Positions 6,632 to 14,668 of a stretch of 40,007 nt of DNA are shown here, piece by piece (the stretch's first letter is position 1; every line of letters starts with the position of its first letter). Made by a program: the position numbers and the translations under genes. The notes beneath the pieces were generated by a model. It saw nothing but the letters and a program-made list of their open reading frames with translations, had not been told where the DNA came from and did no database searches. The DNA comes from Burkholderiaceae bacterium (GTDB taxonomy: Bacteria > Pseudomonadota > Gammaproteobacteria > Burkholderiales > WYBJ01). The stretch is taken from NCBI GenBank assembly GCA_011525945.1, contig WYBJ01000211.1, positions 1 through 40,007 of the forward strand, read 5' to 3'.

Positions 6632-8994
6632 ACGCGATGGAAAGCGCACCTGCCAATCCGGGTCAGGGCATCGGCGCGAGCGTGCTGCGCAAGGAGGACG
6701 ATCGCCTGCTGCGCGGGCGCGGGCAGTTCGTGGCCGATTTGCGACTCGCCGGCATGCGCGATGTCGCGTTCGTGCGCAGCCCGCTTGCGCACGCCCGTAT
6801 CCGTGCGATTCACAAACCGCACGAATGCGGCGACGACATCTACACCGCGGCCGACCTCGCGCCCGTCAAGCCGATTCGTGCCGTGTCCGGGCTGCCGGGA
6901 TTCAAGGTTTCGGAGCAGCCGGTGCTCGCGACCGGGAAGGTGCGCTATGTCGGCGAGCTTCTCGCCATGTGCGTGGCGGACACGCGCGCACGCGCCGAGG
7001 ACATCGCAGCCTCGGTCAAGCTCGACCTGGAAGAGTTGCCCGCGGTCCACGACATGCTGGCGGGCCGCCAGGCGGGCGCGCCCCTGCTGCACGATTCGTG
7101 GGGGGACAACGTCTTCCTCGAAACGAATGTCGAGGCGGGCATCGCCCGGGCCTTCGATGCGCCTATCAAGGTGACGCGCGAGATCCGCACGGCGCGCCAG
7201 TGCATGGCGCCGATCGAGGGGCGCGGCGTGGTGGCGCACTGGGATCGGCGCCTCGAGCAACTCGTCATATACTCGGCAACACAAATGCCGCACATCGTGC
7301 GTACCGGGCTGAGCGAGTGCCTCGGGCTCGACCACGAAAGAATCCGCGTCGTGGCGCCCGACGTCGGCGGCGGCTTCGGTTACAAAGGCATACTGCTCGC
7401 CGAGGAGGTGGCGCTCGGATGGCTTGCGATGCACTGCGACCGTCCGGTGCGCTGGATCGAGGACCGGCGCGAGCATCTCACCGCGGGCGCCAACTGTCGC
7501 GAGCACCACTATCGCATTACCGCTTACGCCGAGCGCGATGGGCGTCTGATCGGCATAGATTGTGAGGCGACGGTGGATTCGGGTGCCTACTCGGCGTATC
7601 CGTTCTCGGCGTGTCTCGAAGCCGCGCAGGTCGCGAGCATCCTGCCCGGGCCGTACGACTTCCCCGCGTATCGTTGCAGGACGTATTCCGTGGCCACCAA
7701 CAAGTGCCCGATCCTCCCCTACCGGGGCGTTGCCCGGACCGGGGTATGCTTCGCCTTGGAGCTCGTGCTCGACGCAATCGCGCGGGAGACCGGCATCGAG
7801 CCGCACGAGGCGCGGATGAAGATCCTGGTGCGCCCGGAACAGATGCCGTTCGACAATATCACCCGCAAGCATTTCGACAGCGGCGATTACCCGCAAGCAC
7901 TGCGGCGCGCCGTGGCCGCGATCGACCTTCCCGCCGTTCGCGCCCGGCAGAAGCGCGGCGAACCGGACGGCCGCCTGATCGGACTGGGCACTGCGGTCTA
8001 CTGCGAGCAGGCAGCGCACGGCACCTCGGTCTACGCGGGCTGGGGTATACCCATGGTGCCGGGTTACGAGCAGGCGAGCGCGCGCCTGACGCCCGATGGC
8101 GGTCTTGAGCTTCGCGTAGGCGTGCACTCGCATGGCCAGAGCATGGAGACCACGCTCGCCCAGGTCGCGCACGAGATCCTCGGCGTGGCGCTCGCGCGCA
8201 TCACGCTCGTGCACGGCGACACCGCGTTTACGCCCTACTCTACTGGCACATGGGGTTCGCGCTCTATGGTGATGGCGGGGGGTGCGGTGGCGCGGGCCTG
8301 CGAGGAAATCGCACGGCGCGCGATCAGCATCGGTGCGTGGCTGCTGAAAGCCGAAGCGAGCGCGGTGCGGGTAATCGGCGGCGAGGTCGTCGGGCCGACG
8401 AGCAAGGTCTCCCTGCAGGACATCGCGCGCGTCTGGTACTTGCGACCCCAGGATCTGCCCGTGCACGTCAATCCCGGCGGACTCGAAGCGACGGTGGGCT
8501 ACAAGCCGCTGCGCGACTCGGGAACTTTTAGCTATGCCGCGCATGCGGTCGTCGTCGCTGTCGATCCGGAAACCGGCAATGTCGAGATCCTCGACTACGT
8601 GATCGTCGAAGACGGCGGCAAGCTGGTGAACCCGATGGTCGTCGACGGCCAGATTTGCGGTGGTGTGGCGCAGGGTATCGGTACGGCGCTCTACGAGGAA
8701 ATGCCGTTCGACGCCGCCGCACAGCCGCTCGCCTCCACCTTGGCGGATTACCTCCTGCCTGGGCCGACGGAGGTTCCTGCGATGCGCATCGAGCACATGG
8801 AGATTCCATCGCCGTATACCGAATTCGGCGTGAAGGGTATCGGCGAAGGTGGTGCCATCGCGCCACCTGCCGCGATCACCAACGCGATCAACGATGCGTT
8901 GCGCGCGCTCGGGGCGCGCGAGATTTTGCAATCGCCAGCCACACCGCGGCGTATCCTCGATGCGATCGCCCGCGCGGGCGAGGCGGCGCCGTGA
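6628..8994 (+). CDS. Molybdenum hydroxylase large subunit (xanthine dehydrogenase/CoxL-type)
   Basis: A 788-aa molybdopterin-binding subunit. It starts at a TTG overlapping the gntR stop; the ATG three codons on (6637) is the alternative. The N-terminal hammerhead domain begins IGASVLRKEDDRLLRGRGQF. Cofactor-contact motifs include DVGGGFGYKG near residue 250, PYRGVARTGVCFALE near 370, WGSRSMVMAGGAV near 545, and the C-terminal GVKGIGEGGAIAPPAAITNA. The Glu in GEGG corresponds to the catalytic base of the family. These enzymes hydroxylate aldehydes or N-heterocycles next to the ring nitrogen, using water. It lacks the AYRCSFR-type active-site loop of true CO dehydrogenase, so CO is unlikely. 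The downstream subunits overlap it directly. Confidence 0.9.
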   Translation: MNAMESAPANPGQGIGASVLRKEDDRLLRGRGQFVADLRLAGMRDVAFVRSPLAHARIRAIHKPHECGDDIYTAADLAPVKPIRAVSGLPGFKVSEQPVLATGKVRYVGELLAMCVADTRARAEDIAASVKLDLEELPAVHDMLAGRQAGAPLLHDSWGDNVFLETNVEAGIARAFDAPIKVTREIRTARQCMAPIEGRGVVAHWDRRLEQLVIYSATQMPHIVRTGLSECLGLDHERIRVVAPDVGGGFGYKGILLAEEVALGWLAMHCDRPVRWIEDRREHLTAGANCREHHYRITAYAERDGRLIGIDCEATVDSGAYSAYPFSACLEAAQVASILPGPYDFPAYRCRTYSVATNKCPILPYRGVARTGVCFALELVLDAIARETGIEPHEARMKILVRPEQMPFDNITRKHFDSGDYPQALRRAVAAIDLPAVRARQKRGEPDGRLIGLGTAVYCEQAAHGTSVYAGWGIPMVPGYEQASARLTPDGGLELRVGVHSHGQSMETTLAQVAHEILGVALARITLVHGDTAFTPYSTGTWGSRSMVMAGGAVARACEEIARRAISIGAWLLKAEASAVRVIGGEVVGPTSKVSLQDIARVWYLRPQDLPVHVNPGGLEATVGYKPLRDSGTFSYAAHAVVVAVDPETGNVEILDYVIVEDGGKLVNPMVVDGQICGGVAQGIGTALYEEMPFDAAAQPLASTLADYLLPGPTEVPAMRIEHMEIPSPYTEFGVKGIGEGGAIAPPAAITNAINDALRALGAREILQSPATPRRILDAIARAGEAAP

Positions 8995-9830
8995 AAGCCG
9001 CCAATTTCGAGTACGAACGACCGGGCGATATCAAGAGCGTGATCGCGCTCGCAGAACGCGAGGACATCGTCACGAAACTGCTCGCCGGCGGGCAGTCGCT
9101 CGGCCCCATGCTGAACCTGCGCCTTGCCCAGCCCGACGTGCTGGTCGACATCACGGCGATCCCCGAGCTCAAGCGGGTGGAGGAGAACGCGGATGCGGTA
9201 ACGCTGGGCGCCTGTATCACGCATGCGGACATCGAAGACGGACGGGTGCCGGACGGCTGCGCAGGTGCGCTCTCTACGGTCGCGCGCGACATCGCCTACC
9301 GCGCAGTGCGCAATCGCGGAACGATAGGCGGGAGCCTCGCTCACGCCGATCCGGCGGCCGACTGGATCAGCTGCCTTGCCGCGATGGGCGCCGAGGCACT
9401 CGTGAGCGGCCCGGCAGGTCAGCGCACGCTTGCAGTCGCAGTGCTCATGACCGGCGCATTCGATACTGCGCTCGCACCCGGCGAGCTGATCGAAGCGGTG
9501 CGTATCCCGCGCTTCTCGCGAAGTGCGCGTTGGGGCTACTTCAAGGTCTCGCGCAAAACGGGCGAGATGGCGCAGGCGATCGGCGTGGTACTGCACGATC
9601 CGGACCGCGGCGTGTGCCGCGCCGTCATGGGTGCAACCGAGTCGGCACCCATCGTGTTCGCGCAAGCCGCCGCGCTCTTCGGCGGCACATCAGGCGCGCC
9701 CGCCTTGGATCGACTCGATCTTGACGCCGCAACGCAGGCACTCATTACTGCCGGCATCACGGACGCAATCGATCGCAAGCTACACATCACCGCGCTCAAG
9801 CGCGCCATCGGCCGTGCGGCGCAGGCATGA
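8991..9830 (+). CDS. Molybdenum hydroxylase FAD subunit (CoxM-type)
   Basis: A 279-aa FAD-binding middle subunit that takes electrons from the iron-sulfur subunit. It starts at a GTG overlapping the stop of the large-subunit gene (GTGA, 8991-8994), giving VKAANFEYERPGDI as the N-terminus, the usual start for CoxM. FAD motifs are AGGQSLGPMLNLRL near residue 35 and RNRGTIGGSLAHADPAAD near 105, both close to the family consensus. The C-terminal part (SRKTGEMAQAIGVV, VMGATESAP) matches the CO dehydrogenase flavoprotein C-terminal domain. Its own stop overlaps the next start (ATGA), so the subunits are translationally coupled. Confidence 0.92.
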   Translation: MKAANFEYERPGDIKSVIALAEREDIVTKLLAGGQSLGPMLNLRLAQPDVLVDITAIPELKRVEENADAVTLGACITHADIEDGRVPDGCAGALSTVARDIAYRAVRNRGTIGGSLAHADPAADWISCLAAMGAEALVSGPAGQRTLAVAVLMTGAFDTALAPGELIEAVRIPRFSRSARWGYFKVSRKTGEMAQAIGVVLHDPDRGVCRAVMGATESAPIVFAQAAALFGGTSGAPALDRLDLDAATQALITAGITDAIDRKLHITALKRAIGRAAQA

Positions 9831-11047
9831 GGACGATCACGCTCACGGTCAATGCGAAATCGGTCACGGCGACCGTCGAGCCGAGAATGCACCTCGCCGA
9901 CTTCTTGCGCGAAACGCTCCTCCTGACCGGCACTCACCTCGGCTGCGAGCACGGCGTGTGCGGCGCCTGCACGTTGCTCGTGGATGGCGCGCCGGTGCGC
10001 TCGTGTATCACCTATGCGGCGGCATGTGAGGGCGCGGACATCACGACGATCGAGGGGCTCGACGATGACGAGATCGCCGCCCGGCTGCGATGGGCGTTCT
10101 CGCACGAGCATGGGCTGCAATGCGGCTACTGCACGCCGGGGATGCTGATCTCGGCGCGCGACGTCGTGCTGAGAATGCCGCAGGCCGAGGAGCGTGACAT
10201 CCGCGTCGCGATGAGCGGCAATCTCTGCCGCTGCACGGGCTATGCGGGCATCGTGCGTGCGATTTCGCGCGTGCTCGAAGAGCGCCGGCAGGGCGCGGCC
10301 GCGAGTCCCACCAATCCCCGCTCTGCGCTCGGCCCGGCGGGTTCCGGACACGCGGCGCCTTTCGCTGCCGCGCACGCAGCGCACCCCACCCACGAACCGG
10401 AAGGGCGCTCCGCACGTCCTGATCGGCGTCCCCTTCCGGGGGGTGTTCGGAACGATGCGCTCGGCGCGTCGCAGACGATGCTGCGCGAATCCTTCACCGT
10501 GGACTATCCCCGCGAGCGCGTATGGGCCTACTTTGCCAGACTTGGCGAGGTCGCGACCTGTCTTCCCGGCACATCGGTCCTTGGCACGCCCACAGAGGAT
10601 CGCGTCGAAATCCACATGCGCGTACGCGCGGGCCCGATCGTCGCCGTATTCGAAGGCGCGGCCGATGTTGCGCGTGATGCCGCCGCTTATACAGGCATCA
10701 TACGCGGCGCCGCACACGATACGCGCTCCCGCTCCGCGACGCGTGGTGAAATCCGCTACATATTGCGCGAGGAGAAGGCTGGCGCAGCGACGCGCGTGGA
10801 CATGGAGCTTGCATTCGTGCTGACCGGTCCGCTCGCACAGTTCAGCCGCTCGGCGCTGCTACGCGATATCGCGCGGCGCATGACCGCAGCATTCGCGCAC
10901 AATCTTCAAGCTCGACTTGCCGGGGAGCTTGACGCGATGCATGCACGGACGCCCAGCGCAGCCGCGGAGCTCAACGCCGGGTCGCTCTTCGTTTCCGCGC
11001 TCTGGAGCCGGATCAAAGCGTTCGTGCTCGCTCTGGTGAGGCGATAG
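9827..11047 (+). CDS. Fused [2Fe-2S] subunit (CoxS) and CoxG/SRPBCC protein
   Basis: A 406-aa protein joining two usually separate genes. Residues 1-155 are a complete CoxS-type small subunit. The plant-ferredoxin cluster has Cys 40, 45, 48 and 60 (GCEHGVCGACTL), and the second cluster has Cys 99, 102, 134 and 136 (QCGYCTPGML, GNLCRCTGYA). Residues about 155-215 are an Ala/Pro/Arg-rich linker without predicted fold. Residues about 219-370 match CoxG of the SRPBCC superfamily (ESFTVDYPRERVWAYFARLG, LPGTSVLG). The protein ends in a hydrophobic-basic helix (LFVSALWSRIKAFVLALVRR) like the membrane-binding tail of CoxG. CoxG recruits CO dehydrogenase to the membrane in Oligotropha, so the fusion could tether the hydroxylase. 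No frameshift is needed to read through. Confidence 0.88.
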   Translation: MRTITLTVNAKSVTATVEPRMHLADFLRETLLLTGTHLGCEHGVCGACTLLVDGAPVRSCITYAAACEGADITTIEGLDDDEIAARLRWAFSHEHGLQCGYCTPGMLISARDVVLRMPQAEERDIRVAMSGNLCRCTGYAGIVRAISRVLEERRQGAAASPTNPRSALGPAGSGHAAPFAAAHAAHPTHEPEGRSARPDRRPLPGGVRNDALGASQTMLRESFTVDYPRERVWAYFARLGEVATCLPGTSVLGTPTEDRVEIHMRVRAGPIVAVFEGAADVARDAAAYTGIIRGAAHDTRSRSATRGEIRYILREEKAGAATRVDMELAFVLTGPLAQFSRSALLRDIARRMTAAFAHNLQARLAGELDAMHARTPSAAAELNAGSLFVSALWSRIKAFVLALVRR

Positions 11048-11080
11048 CGCTCGCCGGGTTGTCTGCTGCGGGGCCACGTG

Positions 11081-11096
11081 GAGCGCGGGTGCGCTC
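11081..11096. terminator. Small hairpin between convergent operons
   Basis: GAGCGC (11081-11086) and GCGCTC (11091-11096) form a perfect 6-bp stem with a GGGT loop. It lies between the stop of the CoxS-CoxG gene and the convergent livF stop, which it overlaps. There is no T-run, so terminator function is a weak guess. Confidence 0.3.
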
Positions 11097-11799
11097 AGGC
11101 GCCGAGATAGGCCTGCTTGACGTGCGGATTACCGAGCAATTCCGCACCCGCACCGCTAAGCGCAACGACGCCCTGTTCGAGGACATACGCCCGATCGGAG
11201 AGTTCGAGCGCCGCATAGGCGTTCTGCTCCACCATGACAACCGTGACACCGTCCATCCGGATCTGACGGATGATATCGAACGTGCGCTCGACGATGTTCG
11301 GCGCGAGCCCGAGCGAGGGCTCGTCCAACAGGATGAGCTTCGGCCGCGACATCAGAGCCCGCGAAATGGCGAGCATCTGCTGCTCGCCGCCCGAAAGCGT
11401 TCCCGCCGCCTGGTTGCGGCGCTCGTGCAGAATCGGAAAGCGCGCGTAGACAGCACTCAGGTCGGCCGCGATCCCCTTCGCGTCACGGCGCAGGTAGCAG
11501 CCAAGATCGAGATTCTCGCGCACGCTCATATAGGGGAACACCCGCCGGCCCTCCGGACAATGCGCGATTCCGAGCTCGAGGATACGGCGCGCCGAAGCCC
11601 GCGTGATGTCTTCTCCCTCGAGGGTGATACGACCGCCGCGTGCCGGAAACACGCCGGAAATCGCCCTGAGCGTAGTGGTCTTCCCCGCGCCGTTGGCGCC
11701 GATCAGGCTGACGAGCTCGCCTTTCTTCACTTCGAGCGACAGCTCGCGCACGGCGAGAACCTTGCCGTAGCGGCACTCCAGACGATCAACCGTGAGCAC
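11095..11799 (-). CDS. livF: LivF-type ABC importer ATPase
   Basis: A 234-aa cytosolic ATPase, the usual LivF size. The Walker A is GANGAGKTTT near residue 35, followed by the LivF-typical CPEGRRVFPYMSVRENL. The ABC signature is LSGGEQQMLAISRALM, with Walker B LILLDEPSLGLAP and an H-loop-region VVMVEQNAYAAL, where the usual His is replaced as in most LivF proteins. It starts at a GTG that overlaps the livG end by 14 bases. LivF and LivG power import of branched-chain amino acids or related carboxylates and amides through LivHM. It is the last gene of the livKHMGF operon and is convergent with the hydroxylase operon. Confidence 0.93.
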   Translation of the reverse strand: MLTVDRLECRYGKVLAVRELSLEVKKGELVSLIGANGAGKTTTLRAISGVFPARGGRITLEGEDITRASARRILELGIAHCPEGRRVFPYMSVRENLDLGCYLRRDAKGIAADLSAVYARFPILHERRNQAAGTLSGGEQQMLAISRALMSRPKLILLDEPSLGLAPNIVERTFDIIRQIRMDGVTVVMVEQNAYAALELSDRAYVLEQGVVALSGAGAELLGNPHVKQAYLGA

Positions 11800-12574
11800 G
11801 CGCGTACCTCTCGCCCAGATAGGCGCGAATCACGTCCGGATTGCGCTGGATGCCTTCCGGTGGCCCGTCGGCGATGATCTTCCCTTGGTTGAGGCACACG
11901 ACGCGATCCGAAACCCCCATCACCATCTTCATGTCGTGTTCGACCAGCAGCACGGTGATGCCAAGCGCCCGGATCTGCGCGAGCTTGCGCATGAACATTG
12001 CCGTCTCCGCCGGGTTCATGCCGGAAACCGGCTCGTCCAGCAACAACAGCGTGGGCTTTGCGGCAAGAGCGATGGCGATCTCGAGCAGCCGCTGCTCGCC
12101 ATACGGCAAGGCAGCCGCAAGCTCCGCGGCGCGCGCGGCGAGCCCGACGAAATCGAGGATGCGTTGCGCCTCCGACTCGAGCGCACGCTCATCGCGCGCG
12201 ACGCTCGGTAGAGCGAGCATGATCGCAAACATTCGCTGCCTCGAGCGCAGGTGCAGCCCCATCAGGATATTCTGCAGGACGCTGCGGCCGCCGAATACGC
12301 TGGTTTTCTGGAACGTGCGCACGATCCCCAGTTGCGCGATCCGATTCGGTTTCAAGCCATTCAGGCGCCTACCGCGATAGACAATCTCACCGCGGGCCGC
12401 TGGCAGGTAACCGGTGATCGCATTGAACGCGCTGGTCTTGCCGGCGCCATTCGGACCGATCAGCGACACCACTTCGCCCTCGCACACGTCGAGCGTCATG
12501 TCCTCGATTGCGACCAATCCCCCGAAGCGGACCGACAGGCCTTGCACGCGCAGTGCGATCGGCGCGGCACTCAT
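11786..12574 (-). CDS. livG: LivG-type ABC importer ATPase
   Basis: A 262-aa ATPase starting MSAAPIALRVQGLSVRFGG. The start is fixed by the ATGA overlap with the livM stop; an in-frame extension upstream has no family support. The Walker A is GPNGAGKTSAFN and the LivG-typical Q-loop region is GIVRTFQKTSVFGG. The signature is shortened to LPYGEQRLLEIAIALA, which is normal for LivG. Walker B is LLLLDEPVSGMNP, and VLLVEHDMKMVMG holds the H-loop His. It pairs with LivF on the cytoplasmic face of LivHM. The C-terminus (VIRAYLGERYARAHG) contains the family's AYLG end motif. No anomalies were seen. Confidence 0.93.
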   Translation of the reverse strand: MSAAPIALRVQGLSVRFGGLVAIEDMTLDVCEGEVVSLIGPNGAGKTSAFNAITGYLPAARGEIVYRGRRLNGLKPNRIAQLGIVRTFQKTSVFGGRSVLQNILMGLHLRSRQRMFAIMLALPSVARDERALESEAQRILDFVGLAARAAELAAALPYGEQRLLEIAIALAAKPTLLLLDEPVSGMNPAETAMFMRKLAQIRALGITVLLVEHDMKMVMGVSDRVVCLNQGKIIADGPPEGIQRNPDVIRAYLGERYARAHG

Positions 12575-13611
12575 CAGCGCACGGCCTGCACTCGGGCCGC
12601 TGCCCGGGACGCGGCGCGCCGCTCCTGCCAGCGCTCCCACTGCCGGCCAACCGCTGGAACGATGCCCTCGGGCAGAAAGTAGAGCACGGCGATCATCAGC
12701 AATCCGTAGCAGATCCACTGCAATTCCGGGGCGATATCGAAGGCGCGCAGAATCTCGGGCAGCAGGCCGAATATGAGACCACCGACGATCGGACCCGCGA
12801 GCGTTCCTTTACCGCCGGTCATGACCATGATTACCATCGTCACGGTATAGAGAAAAAGGAAGACGTCGGGATCGACGATGCGAACGTAGTGCGTGTAGAG
12901 CGCACCGGCCGCACCCGCCATCGCCGCCGACACCACCGTAGTCAACACGAGGCAGCGAGTGACATCGACGCCCACCGATGTTGCGAGCGGCTCGTTCTCC
13001 TTCAGCGCCAGCATGGCGCGGCCGGCGCGTGAGCGCACGAGCCGCCGCACGATGACATAGGAGACCACCGCCACGCTCAGCACCAGCCAGTAGTTCTCCG
13101 GTTTCTTCCAGAACGTGTGCGCCCCCAGTCCGGGCAGCCACAATGTGAGCGGCGGGATGTTGTTGAGCGCCATCGGACCTTGCGTCAGTTCGACCCAATT
13201 GACGGCGACCAAGCGTACGACCTCGGCGAAACTGATCGAAACGATGACGAAATATGCGCCCCGAACCTTGAATGACACCCAGCCGATGAACCAGCCGCAC
13301 GCGCCGGCAAATGCGATCGCCACCGGAATCGCAAGCCATACCGGCTTCGGATCCACTGCCAATACGATTTCCGGGGCGAGTTGCACGCTGAAACCGAGTG
13401 AGCTCAGGGCGCTCGCATACGCGCCGATGCCGAAAAACGCCACGTGCCCGAGCGAGAGCTGCCCCGTGTACCCAAGCAGCAGGTTCAGGCTGATCGCCGC
13501 GATGATGAAGATTCCGGTGATGACCAGCACATGGATGAGGTACAGGTTCGCCAGCCACAACGGGATGGAAACCAGAAACACGAGCCACAAGAGGGTCAGC
13601 GCGCGCCTCAC
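12574..13611 (-). CDS. livM: LivM-type ABC importer permease
   Basis: A 345-aa integral membrane protein starting at a GTG that overlaps the livH stop (GTGA at 13611-13608). Hydrophobic segments fill the chain, beginning with LWLVFLVSIPLWLANLYLIH and IFIIAAISLNLLLGYTGQLS. The latter carries the family motif N-L-L-x-G-Y-x-G-Q-x-S-x-G-H. The EAA-like cytoplasmic loop that docks the ATPase appears as GRAMLALKENEPLATSVGVD near residue 200. A late GGKGTLAGPIVGG segment is also typical. The C-terminal tail (WERWQERRAASRAAARVQ) is strongly basic and probably cytoplasmic. It forms the translocation pore together with LivH. Confidence 0.93.
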   Translation of the reverse strand: MRRALTLLWLVFLVSIPLWLANLYLIHVLVITGIFIIAAISLNLLLGYTGQLSLGHVAFFGIGAYASALSSLGFSVQLAPEIVLAVDPKPVWLAIPVAIAFAGACGWFIGWVSFKVRGAYFVIVSISFAEVVRLVAVNWVELTQGPMALNNIPPLTLWLPGLGAHTFWKKPENYWLVLSVAVVSYVIVRRLVRSRAGRAMLALKENEPLATSVGVDVTRCLVLTTVVSAAMAGAAGALYTHYVRIVDPDVFLFLYTVTMVIMVMTGGKGTLAGPIVGGLIFGLLPEILRAFDIAPELQWICYGLLMIAVLYFLPEGIVPAVGRQWERWQERRAASRAAARVQAVR

Positions 13612-14480
13612 CCGATCCGCTCCTTCTGCGCGAAGAGCCCCGTGGGCTTGAACACCAAAATCAGGATGATGATGAGAAAACCCATCGCGTCGCGGTAGCC
13701 CGACGAGATATAGGCAGCGCCGAGCTCCTCGACAAGAGCGAGGATGAAGCCCCCGACCGTCGCTCCGACGATATTGCCCAGCCCGCCCAGGATGACGATG
13801 GCGAATGCTTTCATGGCGGCGAGATCGCCCATCGTCGGTACGGCGACGAATACCGGTCCGAGCAGCGCGCCAGCTGCGGCCGCCAACCCGGAACCGAGCG
13901 CAAAGGTCGCGGTGTTGATCGTCCCGATCTGTATGCCCATCAACGCCGCCGTATCGCGATCCTGGAACGTCGCGCGCATCGCCATGCCGAGTTTCGTGTG
14001 GTTGATGAGCGCATAGCTCGCCGCGATGAGCACGATCGCGACGCCGAAGACGAACAGCCGGATCCACGCGACCGAAACGGGGCCGATCACGAGCGGAGCT
14101 GAAGGGAAAGGACTGTCGATCGACTTGGCGACCCCGGTCCAGAGTAGCTGCTCGGCGTTCTGCAGCACGATCCAGCCGCCGATCAGCACCAGCATCGTGG
14201 TGTCGATGTCCGTGCCACGGAGCTTACGCAGCAACGTGATTTCGAGAAGTGCGCCGAGCAGCACGCCGAGCGCTACGGCGAGCACAAGCGACGCAAAGAA
14301 ATTGAGCCCCAGCAGCATCACCAGCATGTACATCATGTAGGCGCCGAACGCGTACAGCTCGCCGTGAGTGAAATTGACGAGCCGCATGATGCCGAAGATG
14401 AGCGTAAGTCCGATGCCGAGCAGCGCATAGATGCCACCCAGCATCAACGCGTTCAATCCATGCTGGAGAAGCTCGTCCAC
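13608..14480 (-). CDS. livH: LivH-type ABC importer permease
   Basis: A 290-aa integral membrane protein. It starts at a GTG giving MDELLQHGLNALMLGGIYAL, the usual LivH N-terminus, although the ribosome site is poor. Family marks are IFGIMRLVNFTHGELYAFGAY near residue 30 (split here across the N-F-x-H-G-x-x-Y core), an ATPase-docking loop MAMRATFQDRDTAALMGI near 165, and FAIVILGGLGNIVGATVGG near 225. About eight hydrophobic segments are apparent. Weak initiation plus the upstream hairpin suggests it is made at lower levels than the binding protein LivK, as is usual for such operons. Confidence 0.93.
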   Translation of the reverse strand: MDELLQHGLNALMLGGIYALLGIGLTLIFGIMRLVNFTHGELYAFGAYMMYMLVMLLGLNFFASLVLAVALGVLLGALLEITLLRKLRGTDIDTTMLVLIGGWIVLQNAEQLLWTGVAKSIDSPFPSAPLVIGPVSVAWIRLFVFGVAIVLIAASYALINHTKLGMAMRATFQDRDTAALMGIQIGTINTATFALGSGLAAAAGALLGPVFVAVPTMGDLAAMKAFAIVILGGLGNIVGATVGGFILALVEELGAAYISSGYRDAMGFLIIILILVFKPTGLFAQKERIG

Positions 14481-14608
14481 GAGTCAGGATCCGGATGCGA
14501 TGCATTGCCATTCACGCATTCGGCACCCAGGGCGAATGGTTAAGCGTTCACACATTCGGTGCGATGTCAGCAACGTTCGTGGCATCTCGACGAAACGGCA
14601 CGCGCGAG

Positions 14609-14647
14609 AACCGCGCGCGGCGGCTTTCAGCGCGCGGCGCGCGGGTT
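14609..14647 (-). other. GC-rich hairpin between livK and livH
   Basis: AACCGCGCGC (14609-14618) pairs with GCGCGCGGGTT (14637-14647) apart from one extra G. The intervening sequence is itself GC-rich. It lies just past the livK stop, in the 188-base gap before livH on the minus strand. Such structures commonly stabilise the binding-protein mRNA or cause partial termination; no T-run is seen. Confidence 0.45.
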
Positions 14648-14668
14648 GCAGGCCTTCGAGGCAGCCTC

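Noticed and set aside
6481-8931. An 816-codon open frame antisense to the hydroxylase large subunit
   Set aside because: High GC with strong third-position bias commonly opens antisense frames; the product is His/Arg-rich and without motifs, while the plus strand has a complete molybdenum hydroxylase.
6628-11047. Annotating the hydroxylase as aerobic CO dehydrogenase because of CoxM, CoxS and CoxG similarity
   Set aside because: The large subunit lacks the AYRCSFR-type loop with the active-site Cys and reads PYRGVARTG instead, so another substrate is more likely.
13115-13651. Plus-strand open frame opposite livM
   Set aside because: It is a Ser/Thr/Pro-rich shadow of the livM membrane segments on the other strand; no family marks or ribosome site.
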